From Erwinia amylovora (GTDB taxonomy: Bacteria; Pseudomonadota; Gammaproteobacteria; Enterobacterales; Enterobacteriaceae): a DNA stretch of 64,000 nt. The DNA lies in NCBI RefSeq assembly GCF_017161565.1, contig NZ_CP066796.1, positions 1,116,001 to 1,180,000 on the forward strand, given 5' to 3'. The notes below the pieces were generated by a model that was not told the DNA's origin, ran no database searches, and saw only the letters and a list, made by a program, of their open reading frames with translations. Every line of letters begins with the position of its first letter. Within the stretch, counting starts at the first letter, position 1. Positions 1 to 9,080 of the stretch are shown one piece after another. The position numbers and the translations under genes were made by a program.

Positions 1-2232
1 CACATCGCTGCCGCCGCCGAGGGCAATCCCCACATCGGCCTGGGCCAGCGCCGGGGCATCGTTGATGCCATCGCCAATCATCGCTACCCGGTGCCCCTGC
101 CGTTGCAGGGCGCTGATAGCTGCGGCTTTGCCCTCAGGCAACACCCCGGCAATCACGCGCTCGATTCCTGCCTCGCGGGCGATGGCATGGGCGGTTATTT
201 CATTATCACCGGTCAGCATCACCAGGCGGTAACCCTGCTGGTGCAGGCGTTGCAACGCGCTGACGCTCTCTTTGCGCAGCGCATCGCGAATGGCAAACAG
301 GGCGACGATCTGGCCATCCACCGCCAGCAGTACCGGTGTGGCGCCCTTTGCTGCCAGCCGTGACATCTGCATTGAGACGGCATCGGTGGCAATCTGCTGC
401 TGCGCCATCAGCGCCGCGTTACCCAGCAGCAGAGCGCTACCGTCGAAAACGCCGCTCACGCCTTTGCCCGCTATGGTACGAAATTGCTCAACGTCCGGCA
501 GCGTAGCCAGCCCGGCATGGGCGACGATAGCGCGCGCCAGCGGATGGCTGGCACCCTGTTCCAGAGCCGCCGCCTGCTGCAGCACCGTCTGGCGATCGGC
601 CTGGTTAAACAGCATAACCTCGACCACGCGCGGCGTGCCTTCGGTCAGCGTGCCGGTTTTATCAAAAACCAGCGTGTCCAGGGTGCTTGCGCGTTGCAGC
701 GCATCGGCATCACGCACCAGCACGCCGGATTCGGCGGCCCGCCCCACGCCGGCAATAATCGACATCGGTGTGGCGAGGCCCAACGCACAGGGGCAGGCAA
801 TAATCAGCACGGTAGTGGCTACCACCAGGGTGTAAACCAGTTGAGGCGCCGGGCCGAACAGATACCAAACGGCAGCGCTCAGTAGCGCGACCGCCACCAC
901 TACCGGGACAAAGACCGCAGAAATTTTATCCGCCAGCTGGCCGATTTCCGGCTTGCTACTCTGGGCCTGACGCACCAGCTGGATGATGCGCGCCAGGGTG
1001 GTGTTTTTGCCGACGGCCCCGGCACGCAACAGTACGCTACCGTCCTGCAACAGGGTTCCGGCATGCAGGGTATCGCCCGGTGCTTTGTGCTGCGGGATGG
1101 CTTCACCGGTGAGCATGGCTTCATCCAGCCAGGCCTCTCCCTGCACGACAGTGCCGTCAACCGGCACACGATCGCCGGTCATCACGCGTAGCGTCATCCC
1201 CGGCTGTACCTCGCTAAGTGAGCGAAGTTGTACGCCATCTTTGGTTACGACGCGTGCGGTGGGCGGGGTGAGATCCAGCAGACTTTCCAGCGCCCGTGAT
1301 GAGCGCTGACGGGCGCGCTGCTCAAGCATATGTCCCAGATTGATCAGGCCGATAATCATCGCGCTGGCTTCATAATAGAGATGGCGTGCCGCCATCGGGA
1401 ACAGCTCAGGCCAGAGATTTACCGTGATGGAGTAGAGCCAGGCGGCTGCAGTACCCAGTGCTACCAGCGTATCCATCGTGGCACTACGATTTAACAGGCT
1501 TTTCCAGGCGCTGCGGTAGAAATGGCCGCCGGCAACAATCATCACCAGCAGGGTCATAACTCCTGCCACCAGCCAGCCGTCGCGATTGGCTGCGGTGAGC
1601 ATCATATTGTCACCGGCCATCCCCCAAATCATCAGCGGAACACCCAGTGCCAACGCCAGCGTTGCTTGCCAGCGGAAGCGTTTTACCGCCGCCAGCCCGC
1701 TTTTCTGCTGTTTTTCGCGCCTTTTCGCCTCGTCTTCAACGATTTCCGCGTGATATCCGGCGCGGCTCACCGCTTCGATTAATGCGGTGGGTAACGCGCA
1801 GCCCAGCACCAGCGCGCTGCGTTCTGCAAGGTTGACGCGTGCCTGGCTGACGCCGGGCACATTGTGCAACGCATTCCGGACGCGGCCTACGCAGCTGGCG
1901 CAGCTCATACCATCAATCAGTAACTGGAGGCATTCACTCTGTTGCGCCGGAAGCTCGCTGGTGGCCGCTGTCAGCGCTTCCGGCTGAATGTCTGAGTCTG
2001 TCAGCGGGTCAGTCTTTGGGCGCGCGAACGTTTCAGCCAGGCTGGCGTGATAGCCCGCCCCGGCAACCGTGGCGATCAGCGCCCCGGCGCTGGCGCTTCC
2101 GCTCACGCGTGCTTCGGTGATACTGACTTCCGCCTGCTCCACGTCGGCGCGCTGCTCCAACGCCTCTTTTACCCGTTTTACGCAGTGCCCGCAGGACAAT
2201 CCGTCCAGCGTCAGTAGGGTGACTTGCGACAT
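1..2232 (-). CDS. copA: CopA, copper-exporting P-type ATPase (3' end outside window)
   Basis: Inner-membrane P1B-type ATPase that pumps Cu(I) from cytoplasm to periplasm. The gene reads leftwards from ATG 2230-2232 and runs open for 744 codons to the window edge, so the C-terminus is missing. Seen in order: a first heavy-metal domain with GLSCGHC (C14, C17), a second with GMSCASC, membrane segments, the phosphatase motif TGE, the transport motif CPC, the phosphorylation motif DKTGT, the HP motif (SHPLA) and the hinge GDGINDAP. This is the usual CopA order. It is divergent from cueR and shares its 95-bp promoter region, which carries a CueR-type operator. Codons 72-73 sit on a CCCAAAG slippery heptamer, so a second, 74-residue product consisting of the first metal domain alone is predicted (see findings). 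Confidence 0.96.
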   Translation of the reverse strand, partial: MSQVTLLTLDGLSCGHCVKRVKEALEQRADVEQAEVSITEARVSGSASAGALIATVAGAGYHASLAETFARPKTDPLTDSDIQPEALTAATSELPAQQSECLQLLIDGMSCASCVGRVRNALHNVPGVSQARVNLAERSALVLGCALPTALIEAVSRAGYHAEIVEDEAKRREKQQKSGLAAVKRFRWQATLALALGVPLMIWGMAGDNMMLTAANRDGWLVAGVMTLLVMIVAGGHFYRSAWKSLLNRSATMDTLVALGTAAAWLYSITVNLWPELFPMAARHLYYEASAMIIGLINLGHMLEQRARQRSSRALESLLDLTPPTARVVTKDGVQLRSLSEVQPGMTLRVMTGDRVPVDGTVVQGEAWLDEAMLTGEAIPQHKAPGDTLHAGTLLQDGSVLLRAGAVGKNTTLARIIQLVRQAQSSKPEIGQLADKISAVFVPVVVAVALLSAAVWYLFGPAPQLVYTLVVATTVLIIACPCALGLATPMSIIAGVGRAAESGVLVRDADALQRASTLDTLVFDKTGTLTEGTPRVVEVMLFNQADRQTVLQQAAALEQGASHPLARAIVAHAGLATLPDVEQFRTIAGKGVSGVFDGSALLLGNAALMAQQQIATDAVSMQMSRLAAKGATPVLLAVDGQIVALFAIRDALRKESVSALQRLHQQGYRLVMLTGDNEITAHAIAREAGIERVIAGVLPEGKAAAISALQRQGHRVAMIGDGINDAPALAQADVGIALGGGSDV
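1946..2020 (-). promoter_or_regulatory. Candidate -1 ribosomal frameshift signal in copA
   Basis: On the minus strand CCCAAAG (2014-2020) is phased C_CCA_AAG. A -1 shift gives CCC AAA GAC TGA, with the stop at 2009-2011, ending translation after 74 residues. Six bases past the heptamer, CCGCTG (2002-2007) can pair with CAGCGG (1965-1970), which lies in the loop of a stem formed by GCCGGAAGC (1976-1984) and GCTTCCGGC (1946-1954). Together these make a possible pseudoknot. E. coli copA is known to frameshift at the same heptamer to make the copper chaperone CopA(Z); use here is inferred. Confidence 0.75.
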
Positions 2233-2287
2233 AGTATCTCTCCTGGCGATCCGGTTTGACCCAGAACTGTTTTTACATTAGTTATAA

Positions 2288-2318
2288 AGCTTAAACCTTC
2301 CATCAAGGGGAACGTCAA
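2288..2318 (-). promoter_or_regulatory. CueR-type copA promoter and operator
   Basis: On the minus strand a -35 TTGACG (2313-2318) and a -10 TAAGCT (2288-2293) are separated by 19 bp (2294-2312). This overlong spacer is typical of MerR-family promoters. The spacer carries the imperfect dyad GTTCCCC..GGAAGGTT that resembles the E. coli CueR site at copA. CueR would bind here and switch on copA when Cu(I) is present. Confidence 0.85.
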
Positions 2319-2327
2319 GGGGAAACC

Positions 2328-2738
2328 ATGAACATCGGCGACGTGGCAAAAAAGACCGGATTGACCAGCAAAGCAATCCGCTTTTACGAAGAAAAAGGGC
2401 TGGTGACGCCGCCGTTACGTACGGAAAACGGCTATCGCAGCTACAGCGCGAAGCACCTGGAAGAACTGACGCTGCTGCGCCAGGCGCGCCAGGTGGGCTT
2501 TAATCTGGAGCAGTGCCGGGAAATGGTCAGTTTGTTCAACGACCCGGCGCGCCATAGCGCTGATGTCAAGGCGCGCACGCTGGAGAAAGCGGCGGAGATC
2601 GAGTCACATATCAGCGAACTCCAGCTGATGCGCCAGAAGCTGCTTGAGCTGGCTGCCAGCTGCCCTGGCGATGACAGGGCCGATTGCCCGATCATTGAGC
2701 ATCTGACTGGCTGCTGTCACGGCAGTAAAGCCGGTTAA
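2328..2738 (+). CDS. cueR: CueR, MerR-family copper-responsive activator
   Basis: Cytoplasmic Cu(I) sensor that activates copA. The 136-residue protein has the MerR winged-helix N-terminus ([12 protein letters not shown].., [10 protein letters not shown]), a dimerisation helix around residues 75-108, and the metal loop with two cysteines spaced as in E. coli CueR ([10 protein letters not shown]), followed by a Cys-Cys-His tail. GGGG at 2320-2323 serves as ribosome binding site. The stop codon overlaps the stop of convergent ybbJ by four bases (TTAA). The pairing with copA and the loop cysteines make the assignment firm. Confidence 0.95.
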   Translation: MNIGDVAKKTGLTSKAIRFYEEKGLVTPPLRTENGYRSYSAKHLEELTLLRQARQVGFNLEQCREMVSLFNDPARHSADVKARTLEKAAEIESHISELQLMRQKLLELAASCPGDDRADCPIIEHLTGCCHGSKAG

Positions 2739-3187
2739 ATGCTGCGCGCCACCACGCGCAGCGTAATCCCTTCTACCGCCACCACGATAATCCGCGTGCC
2801 TGCCGGTAAATCTTCATCGGCCTGCACGCGCCAGTTGCCGTCACCGATTCGGACATGGCCGAAACCGTTTACCAGCGCGGCATCCAGCGTTAGCTGGCGG
2901 CCAATGAGCTGCTTACCGCGCTGGTTAAGCGTGGAGGGCGGATGGCGCTGTTGACGGCCTTTCAGCCAGCGATACCACCACAACGCGGAAAGAATGGTCA
3001 GTATGGCGAAGCTCATCCCCTGCCACTCCCACGGCAAGGGCACCAGCCACACCAGCAGGCTGACCAACACGGCAGCGATGCCGCTCCACAGCAGATAGCC
3101 GCTGGTGCCAAGCATTTCAGCTGCCAGCAGCAGGCCGCCGAGCGTCAGCCATAACCACCACGGGTTTGCTAACAGCGGGTCAAGCAT
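2735..3187 (-). CDS. ybbJ: YbbJ, NfeD-family membrane protein
   Basis: Small NfeD-family protein of 150 residues, the usual partner of the band-7 protein QmcA. Three hydrophobic segments fill residues 1-75 ([47 protein letters not shown]), followed by a C-terminal OB-fold-like domain from about residue 85. The start codon overlaps the qmcA stop by one base (TAATG), indicating translational coupling in a qmcA-ybbJ operon. The exact cellular role of such pairs is not settled. E. coli has fetAB between qmcA and ybbN on the other side; those genes are absent here. Confidence 0.9.
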   Translation of the reverse strand: MLDPLLANPWWLWLTLGGLLLAAEMLGTSGYLLWSGIAAVLVSLLVWLVPLPWEWQGMSFAILTILSALWWYRWLKGRQQRHPPSTLNQRGKQLIGRQLTLDAALVNGFGHVRIGDGNWRVQADEDLPAGTRIIVVAVEGITLRVVARSI

Positions 3188-4101
3188 TAGCGTTTACGCT
3201 CCAGTTTGCTTTCACCTAACAGTTCGCCGATGCCGGCGATCGAGCCTAGCAGGCTACTGGCCTCCAGCGGCATCATCACCACTTTGCTGTTGGTGGAAGA
3301 GCCAATATGCTGCAGCGCATCGGTATATTTTTGCGCCACGAAGTAGTTGATGGCCTGAATATCGCCAGCGGCAATCGCTTCAGAAACCATTTTAGTCGCC
3401 TGAGCTTCTGCTTCCGCACTGCGTTCACGCGCTTCAGCGGCGAGAAATGCCGACTGGCGTTCGCCTTCGGCTTTCAGGATCTGTGACTGTTTGTCACCTT
3501 CGGCGCGGAGAATTGCTGCCTGACGTACGCCTTCGGCCTCAAGAATATCAGCACGTTTAGTTCGCTCGGCTTTCATCTGCGCATTCATTGATGCGATCAG
3601 TTCCGCCGGGGGACGCACGTCACGGATCTCAATACGGGTGATTTTGATGCCCCACGGGTTAGTGGCTTCATCGAGGATCTGCAACAGGCGGGTATTGATG
3701 TTATCGCGCTGAGACAGCATTTCGTCCAGTTCCATCGACCCCAGAACGGTACGCATATTGGTCATGGTCAGGTTAATGATTGCCTGTTGCAGATTGCTGA
3801 CTTCATAGGCGGCCCGCGCCGGGTCGACCACTTGAATAAAGCACACGGCATCAATAGTGACGCTGGCGTTATCTTTGGAGATGATCTCCTGAGAAGGGAT
3901 GTCCAGCACCTGCTCCATCATATTGATTTTGCGGCCGACGCGGTCCATAAACGGAACCACCAGGTTCAGGCCAGGCTGCAGGGTTGTGGTGTAACGGCCA
4001 AATCGTTCAACCGTCCACTGAAAACCCTGAGGCACAATTTTGATGCCTGACCAGACGATGATCAGGGCCAGCACGATAATGACGGGGATAACAGTCAGCA
4101 T
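3187..4101 (-). CDS. qmcA: QmcA, SPFH/band-7 membrane protein
   Basis: Inner-membrane SPFH (stomatin/prohibitin/flotillin) protein thought to scaffold membrane microdomains. From the ATG at 4099-4101 it has 304 residues: an N-terminal membrane anchor (residues 2-20), the band-7 domain from [17 protein letters not shown] to about residue 180, a charged coiled coil rich in KAEG repeats (about 185-250), and the conserved C-terminal [13 protein letters not shown] region. An upstream in-frame ATG at 4152 was rejected because E. coli QmcA starts at the equivalent of 4101 and CCTCC (4110-4114, GGAGG on the coding strand) is well placed for it. First gene of the operon with ybbJ. Confidence 0.94.
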   Translation of the reverse strand: MLTVIPVIIVLALIIVWSGIKIVPQGFQWTVERFGRYTTTLQPGLNLVVPFMDRVGRKINMMEQVLDIPSQEIISKDNASVTIDAVCFIQVVDPARAAYEVSNLQQAIINLTMTNMRTVLGSMELDEMLSQRDNINTRLLQILDEATNPWGIKITRIEIRDVRPPAELIASMNAQMKAERTKRADILEAEGVRQAAILRAEGDKQSQILKAEGERQSAFLAAEARERSAEAEAQATKMVSEAIAAGDIQAINYFVAQKYTDALQHIGSSTNSKVVMMPLEASSLLGSIAGIGELLGESKLERKR

Positions 4102-4233
4102 AAAAATAACCTCCAAATTGTTATTCACTATTGATGAGCGGTCGCTTTCCATCGCGGCCGCGTAGACGGACGAACCTGAACGGCAGTTCGTCCCGGGTAA
4201 AGCTTAGCAGACCCTTCCGTTCCTGTTCCGCTG

Positions 4234-5091
4234 TTAGTAGAGCAGGGAATAGAGCTGACGGCGATATTTGGCTGCCAGCGCATCTCCGGTACCGAGCGCG
4301 GCAAGGATCTCCTGGAGCATTTTGCGCGCCTGACCATCGGCAGCAGTAAGGTCTTGTTTCAGATGGCCGAACAGCAGCTCCAGCGCTTCTTCATTGCGCC
4401 CGACCTGATGAAATTGCAGAGCCAGCTGGGTGGCCAGTTCGGCATTATCAGGTTCAGCCTCAATTTGCTGCTGCAGCTGCTGAATTTCCGGGGTATCCGC
4501 CGCCTGTTTCAGCAGATCAATCTGTGCCACCAGCCCCTGATAACGCGTGTCCTGATCCTGCAACGGCACCACGCTAAGCACCGCCTCTGCCTCTTCACTG
4601 CGGTTCAGGCCAATTAAAACCTCCACCAGCAGAAAACCGATATCGCTGCGCTGTTTGCTTAGCGCCCAGGCGTCTTTCAGCAGCGGCAGGGCTTCAATCT
4701 GTTTGCCTTCGTCCATCAGCTGCATGGCCCGCTGCGCCTTCAGCTCTTCTTCTTTCGGCAGCACTTTTTCCAGCAGGGCGCGTACCGCTTCTTCCGGTTG
4801 CGGACCCTGGAAGCCGTCCACCGGCTGACCGTTCTGGAACAGGTAAACGGTCGGGATTGACCGCAGACCAAACTGCTGTGCCACGGCCGGTTCGGCATCA
4901 CAATCCAGCCTTGCCAGAATAAACTGACCGGCGTACTCCTGTGCCAGACGATCCAGCAGCGGTGTCAGCTGCTGGCAGTGTTGGCTGCGCTCTGACCAGA
5001 AATAGAACAGCACGGGAACCTGCATCGACTGTTCCAGCGTCTGGTGCAGGTTAGTTTCATTAATCTCGACAATCTGCGCTTGTGATGACAT
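4234..5091 (-). CDS. cnoX: CnoX (YbbN), thioredoxin-TPR chaperedoxin
   Basis: Cytoplasmic chaperedoxin: in E. coli it protects GroEL and EF-Tu clients from irreversible oxidation and aggregation during bleach stress. The 285-residue protein has a thioredoxin fold (about 5-110) in which the usual CxxC is SQHC, as in E. coli CnoX, the cis-proline motif SIPTVYLF, and then TPR-like helices to the end ([10 protein letters not shown]). ATG 5089-5091 was chosen over an upstream TTG. It is monocistronic by spacing: 139 bp to qmcA on one side and about 70 bp to ybbO on the other. Confidence 0.94.
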   Translation of the reverse strand: MSSQAQIVEINETNLHQTLEQSMQVPVLFYFWSERSQHCQQLTPLLDRLAQEYAGQFILARLDCDAEPAVAQQFGLRSIPTVYLFQNGQPVDGFQGPQPEEAVRALLEKVLPKEEELKAQRAMQLMDEGKQIEALPLLKDAWALSKQRSDIGFLLVEVLIGLNRSEEAEAVLSVVPLQDQDTRYQGLVAQIDLLKQAADTPEIQQLQQQIEAEPDNAELATQLALQFHQVGRNEEALELLFGHLKQDLTAADGQARKMLQEILAALGTGDALAAKYRRQLYSLLY

Positions 5092-5160
5092 CAATTCGTC
5101 TCTTTTTACCTAAGTTTAGTACTGTATTGGGGCGGCAGGTAGCGCTTCAAGGCCCGGCGC

Positions 5161-5934
5161 TTAATTCTGGCGTAAAATACGATCCATTATCCAGCCTGGC
5201 AGCAAACGGCGTAACAGGCTGATGCCATATGTGACCATGGTCACAGGATAGCGCAGGCGCGGATGGCGGCTTTCCAGTGCATGGTGCAGCCTGGGCAAAA
5301 TTGCTTCCGGCGGCAGTGTAAAGCGTGCGGCAATGCCCGGGTTCTTAACCGGCTTATCCTGCTGCGACTGCTGAACATTATTGCTAAAACGGGTGCTTAT
5401 CGGGCCTGGCTCTATCAGGCTAACGCGCACTCCGCTGCCGTGCAGCTCCATGCGTAAGGCGTCGGACCAGGCTTCCAGCGCGAATTTGCTGGCGGCGTAG
5501 GCACCGCGTTTCGGCGTGGAGATCAGCCCCATCACCGAACTGGTATTAATGATGCGCCCATTGCCGGAAGCCAGCAGAGCAGGCAGCAACAGAATGGTGA
5601 GCTGGTGGCTGCCGAACAGATTGGTGGCGAACTGCTGTTCCAGCTGCTGACGAGATATCGATTGCAGCGGACCATACAGCCCGAAACCGCCATTATTAAA
5701 CAGACCGAACAGGCAGCCTTCACATAACGCTATAATTTCATCCGCCGCGTGCGCTACGCTGGCGGCATCATCAAGATCCAGCAGCACGCCGCTGAACCCC
5801 AGCTGGTTCATCCTCTCCACGTCTTGCGGTTTACGGCAGGCGGCAATCACATGGTAGCCACGGCGCAGCAGGTCATTAGCGGCGACCAGGCCAATCCCGC
5901 TGGAACAGCCGGTGATCACGATACTTTTTTGCAT
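5161..5934 (-). CDS. ybbO: YbbO, SDR-family NADP-dependent aldehyde reductase
   Basis: Short-chain dehydrogenase/reductase; E. coli YbbO reduces aldehydes with NADPH. Visible: TGCSSGIG cofactor loop (residues 8-15), the catalytic Ser in NTSSVMG, YAASK with the catalytic Tyr and Lys, and IEPGPIST after strand 6. The family's NNAG motif reads NNGG here, a mild oddity. ATG 5932-5934 is preferred over GTG 5944-5946, because the sequence left of 5941 is ancestral (shared with the tesA 3' end) whereas the GTG lies in inserted island DNA. In E. coli tesA and ybbO are adjacent and co-directional; here 3.1 kb of island separates them, so ybbO must use an island promoter or read-through. Confidence 0.9.
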   Translation of the reverse strand: MQKSIVITGCSSGIGLVAANDLLRRGYHVIAACRKPQDVERMNQLGFSGVLLDLDDAASVAHAADEIIALCEGCLFGLFNNGGFGLYGPLQSISRQQLEQQFATNLFGSHQLTILLLPALLASGNGRIINTSSVMGLISTPKRGAYAASKFALEAWSDALRMELHGSGVRVSLIEPGPISTRFSNNVQQSQQDKPVKNPGIAARFTLPPEAILPRLHHALESRHPRLRYPVTMVTYGISLLRRLLPGWIMDRILRQN

Positions 5935-5940
5935 AACTTT
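5927..5940. repeat. 14-bp direct repeat, left boundary of colicin island
   Basis: TTTTGCATAACTTT occurs here and again at 9067-9080 in the same orientation. This copy contains the ybbO start codon, the other spans the tesA stop codon. The 3.14 kb between them is the colicin island. Confidence 0.85.
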
Positions 5941-6571
5941 TTGCACTCTTGATACATCTGGGAATTCATTATTAATGGTTAGTTTAGCTGATTTTGTTGG
6001 GATTTTTGTAGGTGTGAGTTAACATTCTATCGCCATCATTACCTGATGTGCGCTCGGCATTGAAAGTAAATTTTTAGTCGTTATATTTTCTTAACTCACT
6101 CCGGTCGATCAAACCAGAATGCACTCAGGTTTTGCCGCGCAGAGGATTAATTGACTGGCAGACAAGGCTGTTTTACGCATGATTCATGCAATGTGACATA
6201 GTGTGCTTACTGGGGATGGTTAAGAAGCACTATTTCGCTGACAGTATTCAGATCGTCGCCCGATCGCGGACAGTCTGACAATATTATACCCTGGTTCAAC
6301 CAAAGGTTATTCTAAAAAATAATTAGTGGTTCTGAATTCGAAAAATATCCCTGTCATTACCGGGATTATTCCACTGAAGCTGATTTTGTGATTGCCGTGC
6401 AATGATTTTAAATATATTTTTACAGGCGGGAAGTGCTTATGGAGCTTAGCCAAAAAACTCCGTCGTAAACAAAGTGAAGGGAAAGCTTTGCTGTACTGTC
6501 TAATTGCACGATTTTATCGAGCATATCACAAAAAAGTGCAATGGATGTGTAAGTAATGAGCTGAGGGGAAA
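5941..6571. other. AT-rich island DNA without a supported gene
   Basis: No reading frame here has a convincing start and ribosome binding site. A frame of about 50 codons ends just before the immunity gene (about 6400-6556; ends in VQWMCK) and encodes a basic Lys/Arg-rich stretch, but it lacks an ATG. The base composition is lower in GC than the ybb genes on either side. Confidence 0.5.
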
Positions 6572-7108
6572 ATGCGTGAGATAAAAAATGTCAAAGAACG
6601 CGATAACTCAAAAAATAAAATGTTTTATTTTTTTCTGCTTATCGGTATGATTCCATTTTGGATTATTTTATCAGTTTATCTGAATGATCCTGCATCACCA
6701 GTGCTTAAAGCTATAGCTGCCAGCACCGAAAATCTTCCGGCTATTATTTCCCAAAGCAGCCCCTTATTGAGCAAGGTTATGGATGTATATTGCAAATCAG
6801 CCCCTTTTTTAGGTATAATCTGGTTTGTTTGTTCTGCTAAATATATAAAACAAGACATCAAAAAGGATAAAAGATTATTTATAAGGGTTGTTCTTATTTT
6901 TCCCATTTTTTACTTTGTGATTTTCTATGTGGTTTTAATATGCAATCACGAATTAACTACTTCAAGCAGAGCTCTCAAGATAGTATCGGGGAATGAGTAT
7001 TTATTACTGATTTTTTATTCCGGCCTGCATTCATTCATGCTCCTGCTTACTTTTATATTACTCGCTATTCCTTTCTTGACTTATAGAGTATTCAAAAAAG
7101 GACGGTGA
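6572..7108 (+). CDS. Colicin A-type immunity protein (four-helix membrane protein)
   Basis: Predicted inner-membrane immunity protein that would block the matching pore-forming colicin. It has 178 residues and four hydrophobic segments (about 19-38, 75-92, 102-124, 143-170), with charged loops. This is the size and topology of immunity proteins for colicin A-type pores. It is transcribed convergently to the colicin gene and the two stop codons flank one short hairpin, the classical arrangement for pore-forming colicins. GAGGGG (6562-6567) is a good ribosome binding site. AT-rich codon use marks it as foreign. Sequence family was judged from length, topology and context; no alignment was possible. 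Confidence 0.8.
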   Translation: MREIKNVKERDNSKNKMFYFFLLIGMIPFWIILSVYLNDPASPVLKAIAASTENLPAIISQSSPLLSKVMDVYCKSAPFLGIIWFVCSAKYIKQDIKKDKRLFIRVVLIFPIFYFVIFYVVLICNHELTTSSRALKIVSGNEYLLLIFYSGLHSFMLLLTFILLAIPFLTYRVFKKGR

Positions 7109-7119
7109 AACCGTCCTTT
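7097..7119. terminator. Bidirectional hairpin between immunity and colicin genes
   Basis: AAAGGACGGT (7097-7106) pairs with ACCGTCCTTT (7110-7119) over a three-base loop. The immunity stop TGA (7106-7108) lies at the hairpin tip and the colicin stop is 8 bp further on. Confidence 0.7.
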
Positions 7120-7126
7120 GTCTGGA

Positions 7127-8272
7127 TTAATGCACAGGCCGAATTACTTCGTTGTTGATCTTCTCGACTAATTTATCATCAATCAAGGATGCCACAGACG
7201 CAATCCCGATCACCCCGATTAGGGATACCACTGTTGCAGAAACGCCTAAGTACGCGGCAAAAGGGATCATCACAAAGGCAAAAACCCCCATCGCCAAAGA
7301 TGCCGCTAAGCCGCTCAATACCCAGGACTCTACCTCCAGTAGCAATGGACTCCAGTTACCGGTTTAAATGCCTTCAACACTTTTCTCGCGGATTTTTTCA
7401 ACCTTCAGAATTATCTCTGACACTTTAAATGCCTTGCTCAGGTTACCTAATTTTTCGGCCATGTCTTTCGCGTTTACCTGCTTCCATGCATTAACAATAA
7501 CTGCCTTGTCGGATGAATTAAATTTCATGGCTGGATTAGCGGTAATTTTGTTTAATGATGCTATGGCTTCGTCGAAACTTCGGATTTTTTTTCCCTGGAA
7601 GTTTTTGATGTTATCAGCAATCTCTTTTGCTACCTGGTGATAACCTTCTCCCAATCTTTCACTGATTTTCCCACCTGCATCAGTGATTATTTCACCTGCT
7701 TTACCAAGAAATTCACGGTGCATTTTTTTAGTTTTACTAATTAGTTCAAGTTCCGGCTGAGCTTCGCGCATCGCTTTTCTTGCATCACGGATCCTTTGAC
7801 CAGCATGGCCTTTTATTACTTTGGGAGCATTATCAGCAACAATTTTATTGAGTGCAGCCACTCTTTCGTCGGAAGGTCGCTACGAATGCGAATTACTGGG
7901 CCGAACGGTTTTCCATTGTTAATGCTATTAAGACGGTTAGGGACGCTGATGGCTGAAAATTCTGCTGGTGCCGGGCCGAGGTTAACACCAAAAGCGTCAC
8001 CGCCTACATCGGGACATATGCCAATGACTTCTCCATAACTATTGATAAAATACTCGCTGAATATTTTCGGATCGAGTCCGTATGAGCGGGCTATCTCATC
8101 TCCATCAGACCGGGATAGATCCGGCTTAGTGCTTTTTTTTACCCGGTGATCCACCTGTTTTACTGTTACCTGCGTTTCCGTGGCTACCACCGCCAGGGCT
8201 CGGTTCGTTTCCTCTCTCTGAGCTCCACCCTGTGCCATCTCCAGGGCCTCCACCGTAGTTGAATCCAGCCAT
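7127..8272 (-). pseudogene. Pore-forming colicin (colicin A/N type), broken by two frameshifts and a stop
   Basis: Reading leftwards from ATG 8270-8272 (AGGAG ahead of it), about 380 codons remain, near colicin N size (387) and much shorter than colicin A (592). N-terminus: MAGFNYGGGPGDGTGWSSER, a glycine-rich translocation domain with the DGTGWSSE TolB-binding box of colicin A. Central part (about 8130-7870): an unfamiliar segment including DGDEIARSYGLDPKIFSEYF, probably receptor binding. C-terminal part: a charged helical linker, then the pore domain with IADNIKNFQGKKIRSFDEA, ANPAMKFNSSDKAVIVNAWK, LGNLSKAFKVSE, LEVESWVLSG, the hydrophobic hairpin and LIDDKLVEKINNEVIRPVH. Lesions: an eight-A run (8133-8140) shifts frame, a second shift lies near 7860-7880, and TAA (7364-7366) replaces the Glu expected before TGNW. 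No lysis gene is seen. Confidence 0.9.
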
Positions 8273-8373
8273 ATTCTTTCTCCTTCTTTAGATGGTTAAT
8301 CAGCCTGAAAACAGGCGTAGAGACTTACAGCTTCCTCTTGCTAACGGATGACTGATAAGTAAACTGTCAACCA

Positions 8374-8395
8374 CATGCTGTATATAGGTGTATTT
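8374..8395 (-). promoter_or_regulatory. Possible decayed LexA (SOS) operator of the colicin gene
   Basis: On the minus strand CCTATATACAGCATG contains a perfect LexA half-site TATATACAG, but the partner CTGT half is lost. Colicin genes of this type are normally SOS-controlled with one or two LexA boxes at this place. It lies about 100 bp above the start codon, so this is only suggestive. Confidence 0.3.
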
Positions 8396-8744
8396 CTGGT
8401 TACATCATCAACTGCCATATATCAACGCTGGGTTAACACCGACATTGAATTGAGTAAATATAAAAAATACAAGCACCTTATTTCAAGTGAATTTAAAATA
8501 GGTACGTCTGACTTCTTAGTCCTGTTCCCGGACAGAACCCTGAGTATTAGTTTTACAGGAAGCGACTACACCTGAAGACATAGTGGACGAAGCAGAGAGG
8601 TCGCCAGAGAGTGTCTTGCAACGTTCTGGGTATGGATGTACAGGATTTGTAATTATTACTGCAAATTTTGATATATTTCTTCAGGTGGCTTCTGGAGTTT
8701 ATATTACTTCACAACGAAATATTCAGTGAGGTCATGGTCGTTAA

Positions 8745-8778
8745 AAATCCCCCTGCTCATGTTTAACAGGGGGAAAAA
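8745..8778 (-). terminator. Hairpin with U-tract
   Basis: CCCCCTG (8749-8755) pairs with CAGGGGG (8767-8773). On the minus strand the stem is followed by ATTTTTA, on the plus strand by GGGAAAAA, so termination of leftward transcription fits best. It would stop read-through leaving tesA. Confidence 0.6.
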
Positions 8779-9066
8779 GGTTACCCGAGTCCTGGCGATG
8801 ATTACGGTTGTAAAATCATTTTTAATTATAAGCATGCAGTTAAGATTAATCTTTTTTTCAATACCCTTTCTTTGTCTGCTTACGTTTCGATAGCTGAAAA
8901 TAAATCTGTGTGATTGCATTTACATAAAGTTTATCAACGTCGATTTTTGATTATCTTTATTTTCCTGGGTAATTAATTTTCATAAAATGAGACATTATTA
9001 CCACCTGGGGGGTCCTGTGGTCGTCGCCAGGCTGACTTGTTCCGGGTTAATTAATTATTTTAGTAG

Positions 9067-9080
9067 TTTTGCATAACTTT
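9067..9080. repeat. 14-bp direct repeat, right boundary of colicin island
   Basis: Second copy of TTTTGCATAACTTT, identical to 5927-5940. The neighbouring bases differ, so the repeat is exactly 14 bp. It overlaps the end of tesA. Confidence 0.85.

Larger units (their letters stand above)
8273..9066. other. Colicin upstream region and island right end, no supported gene
   Basis: The minus strand directly above the colicin has AGAAGGAGAAAG as ribosome binding site and, at 8374-8395, a TATATACAG half-site that may be a decayed LexA operator. A 66-codon frame at 8375-8575 (+) lacks a ribosome binding site and is not called. A G+C-rich hairpin lies at 8749-8773. Nothing else is recognised. Confidence 0.5.

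Noticed and set aside
91..2281. Several plus-strand frames of 62-187 codons
   Set aside because: They lie opposite copA, which is certain from its motifs. High GC in third positions creates shadow frames.
6400..6556. Open frame encoding a Lys/Arg-rich peptide before the immunity gene
   Set aside because: No start codon in frame; could be a plasmid replication remnant but nothing supports that.
8375..8575. 66-codon plus-strand frame above the colicin
   Set aside because: No ribosome binding site, overlaps the colicin promoter region, no domain.
8704..8919. 71-codon minus-strand frame in the island
   Set aside because: Covers a terminator hairpin, composition not protein-like.
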